A DNA stretch of 64,000 nt, taken from contig CP126743.1 in the NCBI GenBank assembly GCA_036287865.1, positions 124,001 through 188,000 of the forward strand, read 5' to 3'. This DNA is from Fluviibacter phosphoraccumulans_A (GTDB taxonomy: Bacteria > Pseudomonadota > Gammaproteobacteria > Burkholderiales > Rhodocyclaceae). Positions 53,510 to 61,904 of the stretch are shown here, piece after piece (the first letter of the stretch is position 1; each line of letters begins with the position of its first letter). The notes under the pieces are model-generated. The model ran no database searches. It was not told where the DNA came from and saw only the letters and a list, made by a program, of their open reading frames with translations. The translations under genes and the position numbers were made by a program.

Positions 53510-53689
53510 TTAGAGTTCGATCATCTCGAAGTCCTCTTTGCGCAGGGCGCATTCAGGACATACCCAATTCATGGGCACATCTGCCCACAGCGTGCCCGGT
53601 GCAATGCCATCTTCTGGCAGGCCGGCTTCTTCATCGTAAATAAACCCACAGCCCAGACACATCCAGGACTTGAAAGACTGACCACTCAT
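53510..53689 (-). CDS. rubA: Rubredoxin
   Basis: A 59-residue protein with two CxxC knuckles, MCLGCGFIYDEEAG and NWVCPECALRKEDF, that hold one iron. The middle GIAPGTLWADVP is typical. Rubredoxins shuttle single electrons. It lies 26 nt before the receiver gene on the same strand, the usual betaproteobacterial rubredoxin-pil arrangement, and is divergent from thiE. Confidence 0.94.
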   Translation of the reverse strand: MSGQSFKSWMCLGCGFIYDEEAGLPEDGIAPGTLWADVPMNWVCPECALRKEDFEMIEL

Positions 53690-53826
53690 GGCAAAACCTT
53701 AAGCAAGAAGTAACTGTTTGGATTGATACAATATAGGCATCCTAACCGAATGAATACCCTACTGTCATCACGTTGTCATGAATATGGACAACGCCTTTCA
53801 CGATTTAATGGATTGTCCTGAACACT

Positions 53827-54477
53827 GTGTTTGCTTTTCCCGATGCCCTCTACGCCATCACGCCCGATCAAGCTGACACCCGGCTCCTGATGGGCCAGGT
53901 ACCTGCCGTGCTTGAATCTGGCGTTCGCCTTGTTCAATACCGGGACAAGATCAGTGCGATGGCGGAGAAATTGACGCGCGGACGATTGCTTAACCAGATG
54001 TGCCGAGATTTTGACGCCCAACTCATTATTAATGATGATGTCGTCCTGGCGATGGAAACCGGTGCCGCAGGGGTGCACCTAGGGGGCAATGATGGCAGCA
54101 TCTGTGATGCCCGTCGGCTAACGCCTGCCCATAGCATTATCGGTGCCTCCTGTTATAACGACCTACAACTGGCTCAACGCGCAGTAAAAGATGGCGCCAG
54201 CTATGTGGCGCTCGGCGCCTGCTACGACTCCCCGACCAAACCGGCTGCCCGCCGCGTTAGCCTGAACCAGCTCCAGGCTTTCCGTGAATCTCTGGGATCT
54301 CACGTCGCCATCTGCGGAATTGGTGGCATCACCTGCGACAATATCGCCGAGATCAGCGGGTTGGTTGATGCCGTCGCCCTGATTTCGGAAATTTTCGGTA
54401 GCCCTGACCGTCCCACTACACCTGAACAGATTCACCAGTGTCTTCACCAACTCCGGGCAGAACACGCCTTAGCCTGA
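53827..54477 (+). CDS. thiE: Thiamine-phosphate synthase
   Basis: A 216-residue TIM-barrel enzyme joining HMP-PP and thiazole phosphate. Landmarks: LYAITPDQ, VRLVQYRDK, LIINDDVVLAMETGAAGVHLG, IIGASCYNDLQLAQRAVKDG, and YVALGACYDSPTKP (pyrophosphate loop). The first codon appears to be GTG (53827). Some usual residues vary (GGND instead of GQxD), but the frame is complete. It is followed by hemL after 35 nt. Confidence 0.9.
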   Translation: MFAFPDALYAITPDQADTRLLMGQVPAVLESGVRLVQYRDKISAMAEKLTRGRLLNQMCRDFDAQLIINDDVVLAMETGAAGVHLGGNDGSICDARRLTPAHSIIGASCYNDLQLAQRAVKDGASYVALGACYDSPTKPAARRVSLNQLQAFRESLGSHVAICGIGGITCDNIAEISGLVDAVALISEIFGSPDRPTTPEQIHQCLHQLRAEHALA

Positions 54478-54512
54478 TTTTTCAACGTCTTTGAACCGAG
54501 CCTACAGCCATC

Positions 54513-55808
54513 ATGACCAGCCGTAATGAACAACTCTTCGCCGCTGCGCAACGCCATATTCCGGGCGGGGTGAACTCACCCGTTCGTGCTTTTCATGGCG
54601 TAGGCGGCACGCCCCGCTTCTTTGCCTCGGGCAAAGGCCCACGCATTACGGATGCCGATGGCAAGGTCTACATTGATTACGTAGGCTCCTGGGGACCGCT
54701 AATTCTCGGCCACGCCGACCCGGAAGTGCTAGACGCTGTGCAAACTACGGCCGCCCGCGGCCTGACTTTCGGCGCGCCAACGGGTGCCGAAGTCGACATC
54801 GCTGACCTGCTCTGCGAGCTGCTGCCCTCTCTGGAAATGGTACGTCTCGTGTCTTCAGGCACCGAAGCCACTATGAGCGCCATTCGCCTGGCGCGCGGTT
54901 TCACGGGTCGCGATTTGATCATCAAGTTTGAAGGTTGCTACCACGGCCATGCCGACAGCCTGCTGGTCAAAGCGGGCTCCGGCCTGCTCACTTTCGGCAA
55001 CCCGTCATCGGGCGGCGTTCCCGCCGATGTGGCCGCGCATACGCTGGTGCTACCTTATAACGACATTGCCGCCTTCAACGAGGCACTGGATCAATACGCC
55101 GACAAACTGGCGACCGTGATCGTTGAGCCCATCGCCGGCAACATGAACCTGGTCGACCCGGGCAAGGCCTTCCTGCAAGCTTTGCGTGACGGCTGTACCC
55201 GCACCGGTGCCGTGCTGATCTTCGACGAAGTGATGACGGGCTTCCGCGTTGGCCTACAGGGTGTACAAGGTCACTACGGCATCACACCCGATCTGACGAC
55301 ACTGGGCAAGATCGTCGGCGGCGGCATGCCACTGGCCGCCTTTGGTGGCCGCAAGGGTATTCTGACTTGTCTGGCGCCATTGGGCCCTGTGTATCAGGCC
55401 GGGACGCTGTCGGGCAACCCGGTGGCCGTTGCTGCCGGCATCACGACCCTGAAGAAGCTGCGCGCGCCGGGCTTTTACGAAAGCCTTGCCGAACGCACCC
55501 GTCAGCTCACAGATGGCCTGACTGCCGCCGCCCATAAACATGGCGTAGCATTCTCGGCGAATTCGGTCGGTGGCATGTTCGGTCTTTATTTCCGCGAATC
55601 GGTGCCGAACAACTATGCCGAGGTCATGGAAGCCGATACGGCAAAGTTCAACCGCTTCTTCCACGCCATGTTGGACGTTGCTGGCAATGGGCATTACTTT
55701 GCCCCTTCGGCCTTTGAAGCCGGCTTTGTCAGCGCCACGCACACCCCGGCGGACATCGAAAAAACTATTTCGGCCGCTGAGGCTGTTTTTGCTCAACTGA
55801 AGGCTTAA
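54513..55808 (+). CDS. hemL: Glutamate-1-semialdehyde 2,1-aminomutase
   Basis: A 431-residue PLP enzyme of the C5 heme pathway, turning glutamate-1-semialdehyde into 5-aminolevulinate. Landmarks: HIPGGVNSPVRAF, SSGTEATMSAIRLARGFTG, KFEGCYHGHADSLLVKAGSG, LIFDEVMTGFRVG and TLGKIVGGGMPLAAFGG with the PLP Lys near 266. Complete. A hairpin terminator lies about 60 nt beyond. Confidence 0.96.
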   Translation: MTSRNEQLFAAAQRHIPGGVNSPVRAFHGVGGTPRFFASGKGPRITDADGKVYIDYVGSWGPLILGHADPEVLDAVQTTAARGLTFGAPTGAEVDIADLLCELLPSLEMVRLVSSGTEATMSAIRLARGFTGRDLIIKFEGCYHGHADSLLVKAGSGLLTFGNPSSGGVPADVAAHTLVLPYNDIAAFNEALDQYADKLATVIVEPIAGNMNLVDPGKAFLQALRDGCTRTGAVLIFDEVMTGFRVGLQGVQGHYGITPDLTTLGKIVGGGMPLAAFGGRKGILTCLAPLGPVYQAGTLSGNPVAVAAGITTLKKLRAPGFYESLAERTRQLTDGLTAAAHKHGVAFSANSVGGMFGLYFRESVPNNYAEVMEADTAKFNRFFHAMLDVAGNGHYFAPSAFEAGFVSATHTPADIEKTISAAEAVFAQLKA

Positions 55809-55868
55809 GCCGGTTTTTGCCCTCGCGCTTGCAGTTCGCGGGGTTTTCCTTTAATTTCAACGCTCTGT

Positions 55869-55895
55869 GCGACCAACCCCATGTTGGTCGCTTTC
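55869..55895 (+). terminator. Hairpin terminator between hemL and the TPP riboswitch
   Basis: A perfect 9-bp stem (55869-55877 with 55883-55891), 5-nt loop, then TTTC. It separates hemL from the thi transcript. The short T run makes it moderate in strength. Confidence 0.65.
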
Positions 55896-55899
55896 TGAT

Positions 55900-55975
55900 C
55901 GTTAGGGGTGCCCGCCGTTTGGGCTGAGAGAGACCCTTGGCACCTGATCCGGTTAATGCCGGCGTAGGGAAACGA
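55900..55975 (+). promoter_or_regulatory. TPP riboswitch (THI element)
   Basis: The conserved parts occur in order: AGGGGTGCC, GGCTGAGAGAGACCC, CACCTGATCCGGTTAATGCC, GGCGTAGGGAAACG. CGTT before and AACG after can close the P1 helix. The thiD start codon follows the AACG directly, so ligand binding would likely hide the start from ribosomes. It controls thiD and thiC. Confidence 0.95.
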
Positions 55976-56893
55976 ATGATTCTTGATCTGATGACTGCCA
56001 TTGCCACACCCGACCCACGCGATAGCAAAGGTGTGGGCAAGGCACGCCGTCTATTTGTGGGCGCTCCCCCCAAGGTATTATCGATTGCCGGCATCGACCC
56101 GAGTGGTGGCGCCGGATTACTGGCCGACATCAAAACCTTTACCGCACTCGGTGCCTATGGGTGTGGTGTGGTTGCAGGGCTCACCGCTCAGAGCACGCAG
56201 GGCGTGACTGCCGTGCAACTGCCTTCGGCAGAATTCATCGGTGCACAACTTGATACGCTGCTCGCCGATGTTGAAATCAGCGCCGTAAAGACCGGCATGC
56301 TCGGCCAGGCCGCCAATGTTCAAGTGGTTGCAGAAAAACTCGCCAAGCACCAACAAGATAATCTGGTGCTCAACCCGGTCATGATCGCCAAGAGCGGCGA
56401 TGCGCTACTGAACAAGGAAGCAACCGGTTTGCTACGCGATGCGCTGATCCCTCTGGCGCGCGTGCTCACCCCCAATCTGCCTGAAGCCGGTGCGCTGCTC
56501 GATGAGCGTGGCCCGGAAACCATTAAAGAAATGACGCGTAGCTGCGAACGTTTGCACCGCCTGCTACGTCAGGAAGAAAATCGCTGGGTCTTGCTCAAAG
56601 GGGGGCACCTGCCCGGCGGTGAACTCATCGATCTTCTCTACGATGGCGACCGCATGATTAAATTACGCACCGAGCGTTTCGATACGCGCCACACGCACGG
56701 CACCGGTTGCGCGCTATCCGCTGCGATCACCGCATTGATTCCACAAACCGGAAACATCCCAACTGCCGTCGCGCACGCCCATGTCTGGTTACAACAGGCT
56801 ATTCGTCGCGCCGATGAATTACTCATCAGCCGCACACCGCAAGCCGGCCACGGCCCCGTTCACCATACGCACGCTTTGTGCGTCGCTTCATAA
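55976..56893 (+). CDS. thiD: Hydroxymethylpyrimidine/phosphomethylpyrimidine kinase
   Basis: A ribokinase-fold enzyme phosphorylating HMP and HMP-P. Landmarks: VLSIAGIDPSGGAGLLADIKTF, GVVAGLTAQSTQGV, AVKTGMLGQ, VLNPVMIAKSGDALL, VLTPNLPEAGALL, and the ATP-site THGTGCALSAAITA with catalytic Asp/Cys region. The ATG at 55976 gives 305 residues, with an extra N-terminal segment of about 32 before the core; a later GTG (for example in the RLFVGAPP region) would give a more usual size. First gene under the TPP riboswitch. Confidence 0.93.
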   Translation: MILDLMTAIATPDPRDSKGVGKARRLFVGAPPKVLSIAGIDPSGGAGLLADIKTFTALGAYGCGVVAGLTAQSTQGVTAVQLPSAEFIGAQLDTLLADVEISAVKTGMLGQAANVQVVAEKLAKHQQDNLVLNPVMIAKSGDALLNKEATGLLRDALIPLARVLTPNLPEAGALLDERGPETIKEMTRSCERLHRLLRQEENRWVLLKGGHLPGGELIDLLYDGDRMIKLRTERFDTRHTHGTGCALSAAITALIPQTGNIPTAVAHAHVWLQQAIRRADELLISRTPQAGHGPVHHTHALCVAS

Positions 56894-56936
56894 ACACGCC
56901 AATAACAAACTGACAGAGAATCCTGAAGGAAAACTC

Positions 56937-58831
56937 ATGAACGCCAAACAACCTTTCCTTGCCAATCAGGCCCACGTCGACGAAGCCGCCATCGCGCCGC
57001 TGCCTAACTCGCGCAAGGTCTATATTGAGGGCTCGCGCCCGGATATTCAGGTGCCGATGCGTGAAATCTCGCAAGCCGACACGCCCACACCGGCATGGGC
57101 GGCAAGAAAAACCCACCGATCTATGTTTATGACTGCTCTGGCCCTTACACCGACCCAGCTGCCAAGATCGATATCCGTGCAGGCTTGCCGGCGCTGCGTC
57201 AGAAGTGGGTTGAAGAACGTGGCGACACCGAAGTATTGGATGGTCTGACCTCCGACTTTGGCCGTCAACGCGCCGATGACAAAGCGCTCGATGAACTGCG
57301 CTTCCCGGGTCTACATCGCAAGCCACGCCGTGCTAAGACCGGCGCAAACGTCACCCAAATGCACTATGCGCGCCGGGGCATCATCACACCGGAGATGGAA
57401 TACATCGCCATCCGCGAAAACCTGCAACGCGAACAGTATTTGGCCGACCTGAAGAACAGCGGCCCGCAGGGCGAACGCCTGGCCAAGCTCCTCGGTTGCC
57501 AGCACCCTGGCCAAAATTACAGCGCTTCGATTCCCCCGGTGATTACGCCAGAATTCGTGCGCGATGAAATCGCCCGTGGTCGCGCCATCATTCCGAATAA
57601 CATCAACCACCCGGAAAGCGAACCGATGATCATCGGCCGCAACTTCCTCATAAAGATCAACGCCAACATCGGCAACTCCGCACTCGGTTCGTCGATCAGC
57701 GAAGAAGTCGACAAGATGACCTGATCGATCCGCTGGGGCGGCAATACCGTCATGGATCTATCAACCGGCAAGAACATTCACGAAACCCGCGAGTGGATCA
57801 TCCGCAACTCGCCCGTACCGATTAGCACCGTGCCCATCTATCAGGCGCTGGAAAAAGTTGACGGCAAAGCCGAAGACCTGACCTGGGAACTGTTCCGCGA
57901 CACACTCATCGAACAGGCTGAGCAAGGCGTCGATTACTTCACCATTCACGCCGGCGTCCTGTTGCGCTACATCCCGATGACTGCCAACCGCATGACCGGT
58001 ATCATCTCGCGCGGCGGCTCGATCATGGCCAAGTGGTGTCTGGCACATCACAAGGAAAGCTTCCTCTACACGCGCTTCGAAGAGATCTGCGAAATCATGA
58101 AGGCCTACGACGTGGCCTTCTCGCTCGGAGATGGTCTACGCCCCGGCTCGATCTACGATGCCAACGATGACGCCCAACTCGGCGAACTCAAAACGCTGGG
58201 TGAACTGACCCAAATCGCCTGGAAGCACGACTTGCAGGTGATGATCGAAGGCCATGGTCACGTACCGATGCAACTGATCAAAAAGAATATGGATCTGCAA
58301 CTGGAATGGTGTGATGAAGCGCCGTTCTACACGCTTGGCCCACTGACCACTGATATCGCGCCGGGTTACGACCACATCACCAGCGGCATCGGTGCCGCCA
58401 TGATCGGCTGGTACGGCACGGCTATGCTCTGCTACATGACGCCGAAGGAACACCTGGGTCTGCCTGACAAAGATGACGTCAAGGAAGGCATCATCACTTA
58501 CGAGCTGGCTGCACACGCGGCCGACCTAGCCAAGGGACACCCCGGCGCCCAGATCCGCGACAACGCGCTGTCAAAGGCACGTTACGAATTCCGCTGGGAT
58601 GACCAGTTCAATCTCGGGCTCGATCTGGACAAGGCGCGCGAGTTCCACGATGAAACGCTACCGAAGGAATCGGCCAAGGTCGCCCACTTCTGCTCGATGA
58701 AGATCACGCAGGATGTTCGTGATTACGCAGCACAGCATGGTCTGGCAAAAGCAGAAGCGCTGGAAAAAGGCATGGAAGCCAAAGCCATCGAGTTTGTGAA
58801 GACCGGTGCCGAGGTTTACCGAAAGGTGTAA
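56937..58831 (+). pseudogene. thiC: HMP-phosphate synthase ThiC with frameshift, stop and loss of Fe-S motif
   Basis: From ATG 56937 (AAGGA 7 nt upstream) the frame gives YIEGSRPDIQVPMREIS, then shifts at about 57090 to MGGKKNPPIYVYDCSGPYTDP. TGA at 57722-57724 follows EEVDKMT at the place of Trp, before SIRWGGNTVMDLSTGKN. The same frame continues to 58831. Near 58689-58700 the protein reads AKVAHFCSMKITQDVRDY, whereas the family has FCSMCGPKFCSMK. An in-frame loss of 24 nt removed two cysteines of the CxxCxxxxC motif that binds the radical-SAM 4Fe-4S cluster. It would make HMP-P from aminoimidazole ribotide; this copy cannot. Confidence 0.92.
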
Positions 58832-58918
58832 GCAAAACGATAGGGCGGGATGAAGATCTCCTAAGGCTCTCTTAATCCCGTCCCGTATAATCACGGAAAT
58901 TCTTTACGGATCATCATC

Positions 58919-61198
58919 TTGCGCTGGTTCAATAAACTTCTGGTTACTCTGGCACTCCTTACCATCATCGGCTTCAGCCTGGGCGGTGTGTTGGTCGCCT
59001 TCGCCTACCCGCAGCTGCCGTCGCTCGATGTGCTCACAGACTACCGCCCGAAAGTACCGCTTCGCGTGTACACATCAGACGGCGCACTGATTGGCGAGTT
59101 TGGCGAAGAGCGCCGTCAGGTCGTTAAGATCAACCAGGTGCCTGAAGTGATGAAGCAGGCCATTCTGGCTGCTGAAGATGATCGCTTCTACCAGCACTCG
59201 GGCGTCGACGTATTCGGCTTCGCACGTGCAGCCGCAGCCAATCTAGTATCCGGTGGCAAGAAGCAAGGCGCCTCTACCATCACCATGCAGGTGGCACGTA
59301 ACTTCTTCCTGTCATCTGAAAAAACGGTCACTCGCAAACTGTACGAAGTGCTGCTGGCACTGAAGATTGAAAAGAACCTGACGAAAGACCAGATTCTGGA
59401 GTTGTACATTAACCAGATTTATCTGGGCCAGCGTTCCTACGGCTTTGCTTCTGCCGCACAGATCTACTACGGCAAGTCACTCGATCAGCTCACCCCGGGT
59501 GAAGCCGCTATGCTGGCGGGTCTACCCAAAGCGCCTTCTGCTTACAACCCGGTCGTGAACCCGAAGCGCGCCAAGATTCGTCAGCAATACGTGCTGCGCC
59601 GCATGCACGATCTTAAATACCTGAGTGATGCACAATACGAAGCCGCTCTGAATGAACCGCTCAATGTGAAGCGTCACGCCAACGAGTTTGCGGTCCATGC
59701 AGACTACGTGGCTGAAATGGCGCGTCAAATGACGAACGATCTGTTTCCGCAGGATATCTACACACGTGGCCTGACGGTCATCACTACGCTTAAGAAAGCC
59801 GATCAGGAAGCTGCTTACAAATCCATGCTCAACGCTGTACTGGCCTATGACAAACGTCACGGCTATCGTGGCGCCGAAGGTTTCGTTGATCTGTCCAAAC
59901 TCAAGAACGAAGATGACGACGTTGATGATCTGCTGTCGAACTATGCCGATTCCGACCTGCTAAAACCAGCTGTCATTCTGTCGCTAGATCCGCAAAAGAT
60001 TCGTCTGGCGGTGCGTGGCGGTGACCCGATGATTCTGACCGGTGACCAGATCAAGATCGCTCAGTCGATGATGACTGATAAAGCGCCTGCCAATAAGCGC
60101 CTGCGCCCAGGCGCCGTGGTCCGCGTCATCAAAGATGACAAAGGTGTCTGGCAATTAAGTCAGTTACCCGAAGTGCAGGCGGGCTTTGTAGCTATGGCAC
60201 CGAAAGATGGTGCGGTATTGGCACTGGTCGGCGGCTTTGATTACACGCTGAACAAATACAACCACATTACTCAGGCCTGGCGTCAGCCAGGCTCTTCCTT
60301 CAAGCCATTTATCTATTCAGCTGCACTGGAAAAAGGCTTTACACCCGCCAGCATCGTCGAAGATAGCCCGATCACGATTGGCTCAGCTGAAACCGGTTCG
60401 AGCGCCTGGACACCAAAGAACTACGATGGCAAGTATGAAGGCCCGATGCGTTTACGTACCGCGCTGGCCAAGTCCAAGAACATGGTGTCGATCCGTATTC
60501 TGCAGGCCTCCGGCGTTAAGTACGCCCAAGAATATGTCACGCGCTTCGGGTTCAATGCCGAGAAGCATCCACCCTATCTAACGATGGCACTGGGTGCCGG
60601 CTCGGTAACCCCTTGGCAGATGGCGCGTGCTTATGCCGTCTTTGCCAACGGCGGCTACCTGGTTAACCCCTACGTTATTCAGGAAATTCGCAATGAAAAG
60701 GGCACCGTGCTCGCACAGGCCCAGCCCGTTATCGCTGGCGATACTGCGCCGCGTGTGATTGAAGCGCGGAATACCTTCGTAATGGACAGCATGCTGCGTG
60801 ATGTGACCATCTACGGCACGGCTGCCAAAGCGTCTGCCATACTCAAGCGTACCGACCTGGCCGGCAAAACCGGTACCACCAACGAGTACGTTGATGCCTG
60901 GTTCTGTGGTTATCAGCTCACGATTGCGGGTTGCGCCTGGATGGGCTTTGACCAGCCACGTAATCTGGGCAATGGAGAAACCGGTGGACAAGCCGCCCTG
61001 CCGATCTGGATTGGCACGATGGAAACAACCCTGCAAGGCGTGCCTCAGGGCACGCAACCGGCACCGGATGATGTCATATCGGTTGACGTGGCCAATGCGC
61101 GCAAGGGTGGCACCGCTAAAGAGTACTTCTTTAAGGATAATGTGCCCGCTAGCATTGAGCCAGAACCCGCCGACTCAGGTGCCAAACCGGTCGATTAA
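58919..61198 (+). CDS. mrcA: Penicillin-binding protein 1A
   Basis: A 759-residue bifunctional peptidoglycan synthase. N-terminal anchor (LLVTLALLTIIGFSLGGVL), GT51 glycosyltransferase with catalytic Glu86 (AAEDDRFYQHSGVD), GASTITMQVARNFF and INQIYLGQRSYGFA. An OB-like insert follows at about 300-400. The transpeptidase has QPGSSFKPFIYS (Ser near 460), SKNM and AGKTGTTNEYVDAW (near 649). Start is TTG 58919; no ATG fits and the ribosome site is weak. Uninterrupted. An essential-type envelope gene, intact here. Confidence 0.94.
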   Translation: MRWFNKLLVTLALLTIIGFSLGGVLVAFAYPQLPSLDVLTDYRPKVPLRVYTSDGALIGEFGEERRQVVKINQVPEVMKQAILAAEDDRFYQHSGVDVFGFARAAAANLVSGGKKQGASTITMQVARNFFLSSEKTVTRKLYEVLLALKIEKNLTKDQILELYINQIYLGQRSYGFASAAQIYYGKSLDQLTPGEAAMLAGLPKAPSAYNPVVNPKRAKIRQQYVLRRMHDLKYLSDAQYEAALNEPLNVKRHANEFAVHADYVAEMARQMTNDLFPQDIYTRGLTVITTLKKADQEAAYKSMLNAVLAYDKRHGYRGAEGFVDLSKLKNEDDDVDDLLSNYADSDLLKPAVILSLDPQKIRLAVRGGDPMILTGDQIKIAQSMMTDKAPANKRLRPGAVVRVIKDDKGVWQLSQLPEVQAGFVAMAPKDGAVLALVGGFDYTLNKYNHITQAWRQPGSSFKPFIYSAALEKGFTPASIVEDSPITIGSAETGSSAWTPKNYDGKYEGPMRLRTALAKSKNMVSIRILQASGVKYAQEYVTRFGFNAEKHPPYLTMALGAGSVTPWQMARAYAVFANGGYLVNPYVIQEIRNEKGTVLAQAQPVIAGDTAPRVIEARNTFVMDSMLRDVTIYGTAAKASAILKRTDLAGKTGTTNEYVDAWFCGYQLTIAGCAWMGFDQPRNLGNGETGGQAALPIWIGTMETTLQGVPQGTQPAPDDVISVDVANARKGGTAKEYFFKDNVPASIEPEPADSGAKPVD

Positions 61199-61223
61199 TT
61201 AATTTGATTCTTTATCAAACCAG

Positions 61224-61260
61224 AGGCCAGGTTCAGCTGAAATCTAAAGCGACCTGGCCT
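61224..61260. repeat. Inverted repeat between mrcA and cyaY
   Basis: AGGCCAGGT at 61224-61232 pairs perfectly with ACCTGGCCT at 61252-61260, with a 19-nt loop. It overlaps the last codons of cyaY and lies 26 nt past the mrcA stop. No T run on either side, so it may slow or protect the converging transcripts rather than be a classic terminator. Confidence 0.6.
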
Positions 61261-61559
61261 TGCTGTTGGAGGATCTCGATTAAACGTTGGTCGAGGGTTT
61301 CGCCAGTACGTGTATCCACCCAACCCGACTGGCCGTCACCACGGAAATGGAAGCCGCCAGAGCGCGCAGCCACCCAGATTTCCTGAGCAATCATGTGTGG
61401 GCTAACGATAACCTTACTGCCGTCGGCGCATTCGATTTCCAGAATGCCACTCTGCATTTCAAAATCGATATCCGCGCCCGCGTCTGCTGCCTGCTCGATG
61501 GCGCTTTCAATGCGCGCCAAGATTAAACGAGACCGTTCCGCAAACTCTTTTTCATCCAT
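61233..61559 (-). CDS. cyaY: Frataxin-like iron donor CyaY
   Basis: A 108-residue frataxin homologue: acidic N-terminal helix (DEKEFAERSRLILARIES), DIDFEMQSGILEIECADG, IVSPHMIAQEIWVAARSGGFHF and a C-terminal helix. It binds iron and tunes Fe-S cluster assembly by IscS. Convergent with mrcA and divergent from the lptM-like gene, an order widespread in betaproteobacteria. Confidence 0.94.
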   Translation of the reverse strand: MDEKEFAERSRLILARIESAIEQAADAGADIDFEMQSGILEIECADGSKVIVSPHMIAQEIWVAARSGGFHFRGDGQSGWVDTRTGETLDQRLIEILQQQGQVALDFS

Positions 61560-61635
61560 GATTTCTCAATGAGGTTTAGTGACACAAGTGGTTATTCTAA
61601 CGGGTTGTTATGCCCCTGCGTGATACCATCACGCC

Positions 61636-61884
61636 ATGCGTAATCAGCCTATTTACTGTCGTTATCGTCATCTAACCAGCGGTCTGCTAGTGGCACTGCT
61701 GCTGTCTGCCTGCGGCATCAAGGGCGGTCTTTATCTAGCACCCAACCAGCTGCCCAATGCAAAACCCCCGGCTGGCTCCGAAGATGCCCTGAAGATCGAG
61801 GCACAGCAGCAGACCATTCCGGCTGAAGCACTCTACAACCCCAGCACGGCATCACCTGCCGCCATGCTGTCTGATTCCTTCTGA
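61636..61884 (+). CDS. lptM: LptM-like small lipoprotein (YifL type)
   Basis: An 82-residue lipoprotein with lipobox LSAC followed by GIKGGLYLAP, the hallmark of LptM/YifL (CGxKGPLYLP), and a polar tail. LptM helps the oxidative folding of LptD for LPS export. It sits between cyaY and lysA, exactly as in other proteobacteria. The tail is longer than in enterobacteria. Confidence 0.88.
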   Translation: MRNQPIYCRYRHLTSGLLVALLLSACGIKGGLYLAPNQLPNAKPPAGSEDALKIEAQQQTIPAEALYNPSTASPAAMLSDSF

Positions 61885-61904
61885 TTTTTCCAGACCAACT
61901 GACT

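Noticed and set aside
51886..57724. TGA codons at probable Trp positions in the photolyase (51886-51888) and thiC (57722-57724), suggesting TGA read as Trp
   Set aside because: TGA is used as the normal stop of many intact genes here, TGG is the common Trp codon, and the same genes also carry frameshifts and a TAA; TAG interrupts other genes. A recoding scheme does not explain this mix.
58850..58895. Hairpin between thiC and mrcA as a strong terminator
   Set aside because: The arms (GGCGGGAT and ATCCCGTCC) pair imperfectly with a long loop and no T run, so it is not listed as a feature.
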